This document shows, in pieces, positions 3,644 through 6,635 of a DNA stretch of 6,635 nt. The notes under the pieces are model-generated. The model saw only the letters and a program-made list of their open reading frames with translations. It was not told the origin of the DNA and searched no databases. Numbering within the stretch: position 1 is the first letter of the stretch; every line of letters begins with the position of its first letter. The DNA is taken from positions 1 through 6,635 of the forward strand of contig JAJDEH010000168.1 of assembly GCA_029259935.1 (NCBI GenBank), in the 5' to 3' direction. The stretch comes from Planctomycetota bacterium (lineage in GTDB: Bacteria > Planctomycetota > Planctomycetia > Pirellulales > Pirellulaceae). The position numbers and the translations under genes are program-made.

Positions 3644-6635
3644 ATTTCGACTCAGTTTCTGGCAACTCCAACTGCTTGGCTCGCGCGGCGTCGATTTTCC
3701 AAACGGCTTCGATCGCAATCTCGCGGGTCGAGCCGTCGGTTGCCAAGAGTTTTTCGAGTTCCGGCAGGGCTGATTTGGCGGCCGGACCGATCTGGCCCAG
3801 CGTCCAGGCCGCTTGGTAGCTGGTCTTTTCCGACGACAGCAGGTTGGTAAGCTTTCCGACCGCCGGTGCCGCGGCAGGCCCGATCCTCCGGAGCGCTTGC
3901 ATGGCGGACCTGCGAACGGCGTCGCGGTCCAGGGCCGCGACCAGTGGCTCGACCGCGGACGCGGCCTTGTCTTCATAATTGCCGATCGCTCGGGCGGCCA
4001 CGCTTTGGAGTTCTTCGTCTTCCGAGACGAGGGCCGCGATCAGTTTGGGCAATCCTTCCGCGGATTTCAGTTTCCCCAGCGCCTGCGCCGCCGCATGTTG
4101 GATCTCCTTTTCTCCTTCGTCCAATAACGCGATCAGCCGAGGTTCAACCTGCCGTGCGGGCTCGCCCATGTTACTCAGCGCGCGAATCGCCAGCGATTTT
4201 ACTCGCGGATCGTCGCCGTCGAGCAGTTCAATCAAGGCCGGAATTGCCGGGGCGGCTACCTCGCCGAGTGTTCGCAACCCGTCGATGGCGGGCTCACGAT
4301 CCCAGGGGTCGGCCAGCATTTGCTGCAGCACTTCGACCGCCGGAGCCGCCTCGCCGTCCATGCGTGAAAGAACGTGAAGCGCGCGATCGAAGAGCAGTTC
4401 ATTCTGCAAGGCAGCGATGAGTTGCGGCGCGATTTGCTTTGCATGCGGACCGATTTTTGCCAGCGCTTCGGCCGCTGCATACTTGTTATCACTGTTCATA
4501 AAGGCGTCCAGCAACTTGTCCGCGGCCGGGACGGCGGCGGGGCCGATGGCACCGAGCGCGGACATCGCGTTGGACGAAACGTCTTCATCGTCCAGCAAGG
4601 TGATCAGTTTCGCCACGGCAGGTTCGGCTCGGGGACCCAACGCCCTAATTCCGCCCAGCGCCGTATATCGCTGATCACTCTGCTCGGAATCGAGCGCCTT
4701 GACGAAGATCGGCAGCAGCCCCTCGGTATCCGGAGCGAGGTGCGAAAGTACGGCCGCCGCCGCCAACGCCGCCTCATCGTCGCCCGCAAGCAGTTTACGC
4801 AGATTTTCTACCGCACCCTTAGGAGGAGCTTCCGTCTCGCGGCCAGCATAATAGTCACCCAGACCTTTCGCGGCGGCGATTCGAACTTGCGGGTGCTCGC
4901 TGCCGAGCGCCTTTACAAGCTGATTTAAACCAGCCGACTTGAACTGCAAGATTTGATACACCATTCGTTCGCGCTCGTAATCTTCCTGTTTCAGGGCCAA
5001 GCTTCCAACGACAGCTTCAACCGCTTCTTGAGACTCGGGAGCGATGGTCGCCAAAACATTCGCCGCCGCCGACCGGGTACCAGCTTTGGAGTCTTTCAGC
5101 AGATTTATCAAGTCCGGCAGGGCGGGCATGGCCTTGTCGCCCAGCTTGCGGAATGCCCCGTCGGAACTTTGTCGCAATGACCATTCCTCGACTTTCGTGC
5201 TTTCCACCAAAGCGGCCAATACTTGTGGATGGGCCAGCCCCAACCGGCCCATCGCGCCGGCGGCATACATACGTAGTGTGGCATTTTTGCCTTTGACAAT
5301 TTGCGCCAGGGCCCGCATTTGGTCATCCGAAAGCGACTCCATTTCCCCCAGGGCGATGATCGCCATCTGACGGCCCGTCTGTGTGCAAGCTTCGTCGCTG
5401 GCAACTTCCAGCAACGGCCCGATTGCCGGCTTGCCTACCTTTTGTAGCGCCGTGCCGGTGCTGCTGGGGATCTCTTTATCAGAACGAAGCAGTTGGATCA
5501 GGTCGTCGGTTAGACTAGCTGGAAGTTGCTTGGCTCGGGCCAACGCATCCACAACGTTCGAGGCCGCCTCTTCTTGCTGCAGCAGTTTGCGGATGCTGTC
5601 CGCATGCTGATCCTCTAACGCCACGTTCCAAAACGCACTGGCCGCCTCGCGTCGCATGTTGTCGTCTTCATCCGCCAGGGTCTTGATTAATGCCTGCACG
5701 ACCCGGTCGTCCAGCCGTGAGATCTCATCGCGACGATAGCCACCCCGGAATGAGGCGATCACATGACGGCGCAATGCCGGATCGTCTGTATCGAAATGGG
5801 CCAGCAAACTAGCCGGGTCGCCGGTTTGTCTCTCGCGTCGGTACAAGGCGACCGCGGCCCAGCCGCGCAGCACGGAATCATCCGACGCTTGGAGCTCTTT
5901 CCAGAATGACCCAGGTTGCTGCGCCTCTCCCGCGAAATTGCCTATCAGAATCTCGCAAGCTCCGTGACGAGCGCGTGGATTCAAGTCTTTGTTGCGAATT
6001 GCGTCCGCCAGAATTGCGGGCGCGCGCCATTCCAAGTTGGTAATTGCATTCCGGACTTCATCCCGTTCATCCTCGTCTTCGCTGGCCAGGGACTCAATCA
6101 ACACCGGCACCGTCTGCCGAAGATATCCGCCAATTCGCTGAAGCGCGAGCGCCGATTGCAGCCGTACCGCTACGTCTTCATCTGCATCTTCCAAGGCCGC
6201 TACGTAGATCGGCGTCACGGCTTTTTGATCCTTGACGACTTTTAGATGGCCGTACGCGGCTTTGCGAATCTTGGGATCGTCGTGCTTGGCGCCCGCCAGC
6301 AAGACAGGCAACGCCCTTTCGCCCAGTTCTTCCAACATCCGACGTACATCGTACTCGTCGCCCCCGAGTTGTGTCGCAAACAGTTTGAGCGCTTCCGGAT
6401 CGTCGGGTTTGATGCTGACCAACGCCTTGGACGCATCGACGCGTACGTCTTCATCCGGATCGTCCCCAGCCAATTCTCGCAACTTGGGCACTGCAGCGGC
6501 GGCATCCGCGCCGATCGCCGCCAGTGCCGAAACGGCCGCTTGCCGGTGATAGGCGTCAGGCACCGCGAGTACTTGGATCAACTGAGGAACCGCCGTTCGT
6601 GCCTCGGCACCATATTTGACGAGCGCTTGAGCCGC
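3642..6635 (-). CDS. Giant HEAT-repeat protein, N-terminus beyond the window (partial)
   Basis: The window holds 997 residues ending in a TGA at 3644-3642, all built from HEAT / PBS-lyase-type helical pairs of about 30-40 residues. The recurring pattern is A-V-P-x-L-x-x-L-L, then an acidic turn (D-D-D-P, D-E-D, S-E-D-E), V-R-x-x-A, A-L-x-x-I-G-P-A-A. The reading frame stays open to the right edge and the residues there (about A-L-V-K-Y-G-A-E-A) continue the repeat, so the first in-frame TTG near 6581 is not the start. The C-terminal third is the most regular, with I-G-P-A/H/R repeated. The middle (window residues about 215-320) is less regular and rich in W, R and F. No catalytic domain or membrane segment is visible; one could precede the visible part. 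The family usually provides binding scaffolds, and phycobilin lyase activity is not implied. The partner and location are unknown. It ends 173 bases before the RCK gene. Confidence 0.9.
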   Translation of the reverse strand, partial: AAQALVKYGAEARTAVPQLIQVLAVPDAYHRQAAVSALAAIGADAAAAVPKLRELAGDDPDEDVRVDASKALVSIKPDDPEALKLFATQLGGDEYDVRRMLEELGERALPVLLAGAKHDDPKIRKAAYGHLKVVKDQKAVTPIYVAALEDADEDVAVRLQSALALQRIGGYLRQTVPVLIESLASEDEDERDEVRNAITNLEWRAPAILADAIRNKDLNPRARHGACEILIGNFAGEAQQPGSFWKELQASDDSVLRGWAAVALYRRERQTGDPASLLAHFDTDDPALRRHVIASFRGGYRRDEISRLDDRVVQALIKTLADEDDNMRREAASAFWNVALEDQHADSIRKLLQQEEAASNVVDALARAKQLPASLTDDLIQLLRSDKEIPSSTGTALQKVGKPAIGPLLEVASDEACTQTGRQMAIIALGEMESLSDDQMRALAQIVKGKNATLRMYAAGAMGRLGLAHPQVLAALVESTKVEEWSLRQSSDGAFRKLGDKAMPALPDLINLLKDSKAGTRSAAANVLATIAPESQEAVEAVVGSLALKQEDYERERMVYQILQFKSAGLNQLVKALGSEHPQVRIAAAKGLGDYYAGRETEAPPKGAVENLRKLLAGDDEAALAAAAVLSHLAPDTEGLLPIFVKALDSEQSDQRYTALGGIRALGPRAEPAVAKLITLLDDEDVSSNAMSALGAIGPAAVPAADKLLDAFMNSDNKYAAAEALAKIGPHAKQIAPQLIAALQNELLFDRALHVLSRMDGEAAPAVEVLQQMLADPWDREPAIDGLRTLGEVAAPAIPALIELLDGDDPRVKSLAIRALSNMGEPARQVEPRLIALLDEGEKEIQHAAAQALGKLKSAEGLPKLIAALVSEDEELQSVAARAIGNYEDKAASAVEPLVAALDRDAVRRSAMQALRRIGPAAAPAVGKLTNLLSSEKTSYQAAWTLGQIGPAAKSALPELEKLLATDGSTREIAIEAVWKIDAARAKQLELPETESK

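Noticed and set aside
6579..6581. A TTG start for the HEAT protein near the right edge
   Set aside because: The frame remains open upstream and the upstream residues continue the repeat consensus, so this is an internal leucine.
3642..6635. The HEAT array as a CRISPR-like or tandem DNA repeat
   Set aside because: The repetition is at protein level with divergent codons. I see no identical DNA repeat units or regular spacers.

Overview
All supportable genes lie on the minus strand, so the biological order runs from the right edge to the left. The window looks like planctomycete chromosome, probably Pirellulales-like. The reasons are moderately high GC, weak or absent Shine-Dalgarno sites on some genes, a secreted PQQ-like beta-propeller with the W-R-G-P-N-R-D-G entry motif common in planctomycetes and verrucomicrobia, a very long HEAT-repeat protein, and a short 'TTTCGC..GCGAAA'-type intergenic inverted repeat. 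This placement is inference from style; there is no marker gene here.

Layout, right to left. (1) 6635-3642: the C-terminal 997 residues of a giant HEAT-repeat scaffold protein whose start lies beyond the right edge. (2) 3641-3469: a 173-base gap with a perfect 16-bp palindrome on the HEAT stop codon and a weak promoter-like pair before the next gene. (3) 3468-2725: a soluble RCK (TrkA-N plus TrkA-C) regulator without membrane segments. (4) 2721-1636: a two-helix ion channel subunit with its own RCK domain, starting 3 bases after the previous stop codon. (5) 1635-1487: a 149-base gap with two hairpins. (6) 1486-200: an exported PQQ-like beta-propeller protein. (7) 199-1: no supportable gene.

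The most interesting part is the pair at 3468-1636. The two RCK modules are clear paralogs and both carry the C-G-W nucleotide-loop variant known from the calcium-gated channel MthK. MthK builds an octameric gating ring from four channel-linked and four free RCK domains, the free ones made from an internal start of the same gene. Here the free RCK appears to have its own gene, co-translated with the channel. The channel also lacks the potassium signature T-V-G-Y-G-D; F-S-G-F-D-V stands in its place, so its ion selectivity cannot be assumed. The HEAT and beta-propeller genes have no evident functional link to the channel pair beyond shared strand.
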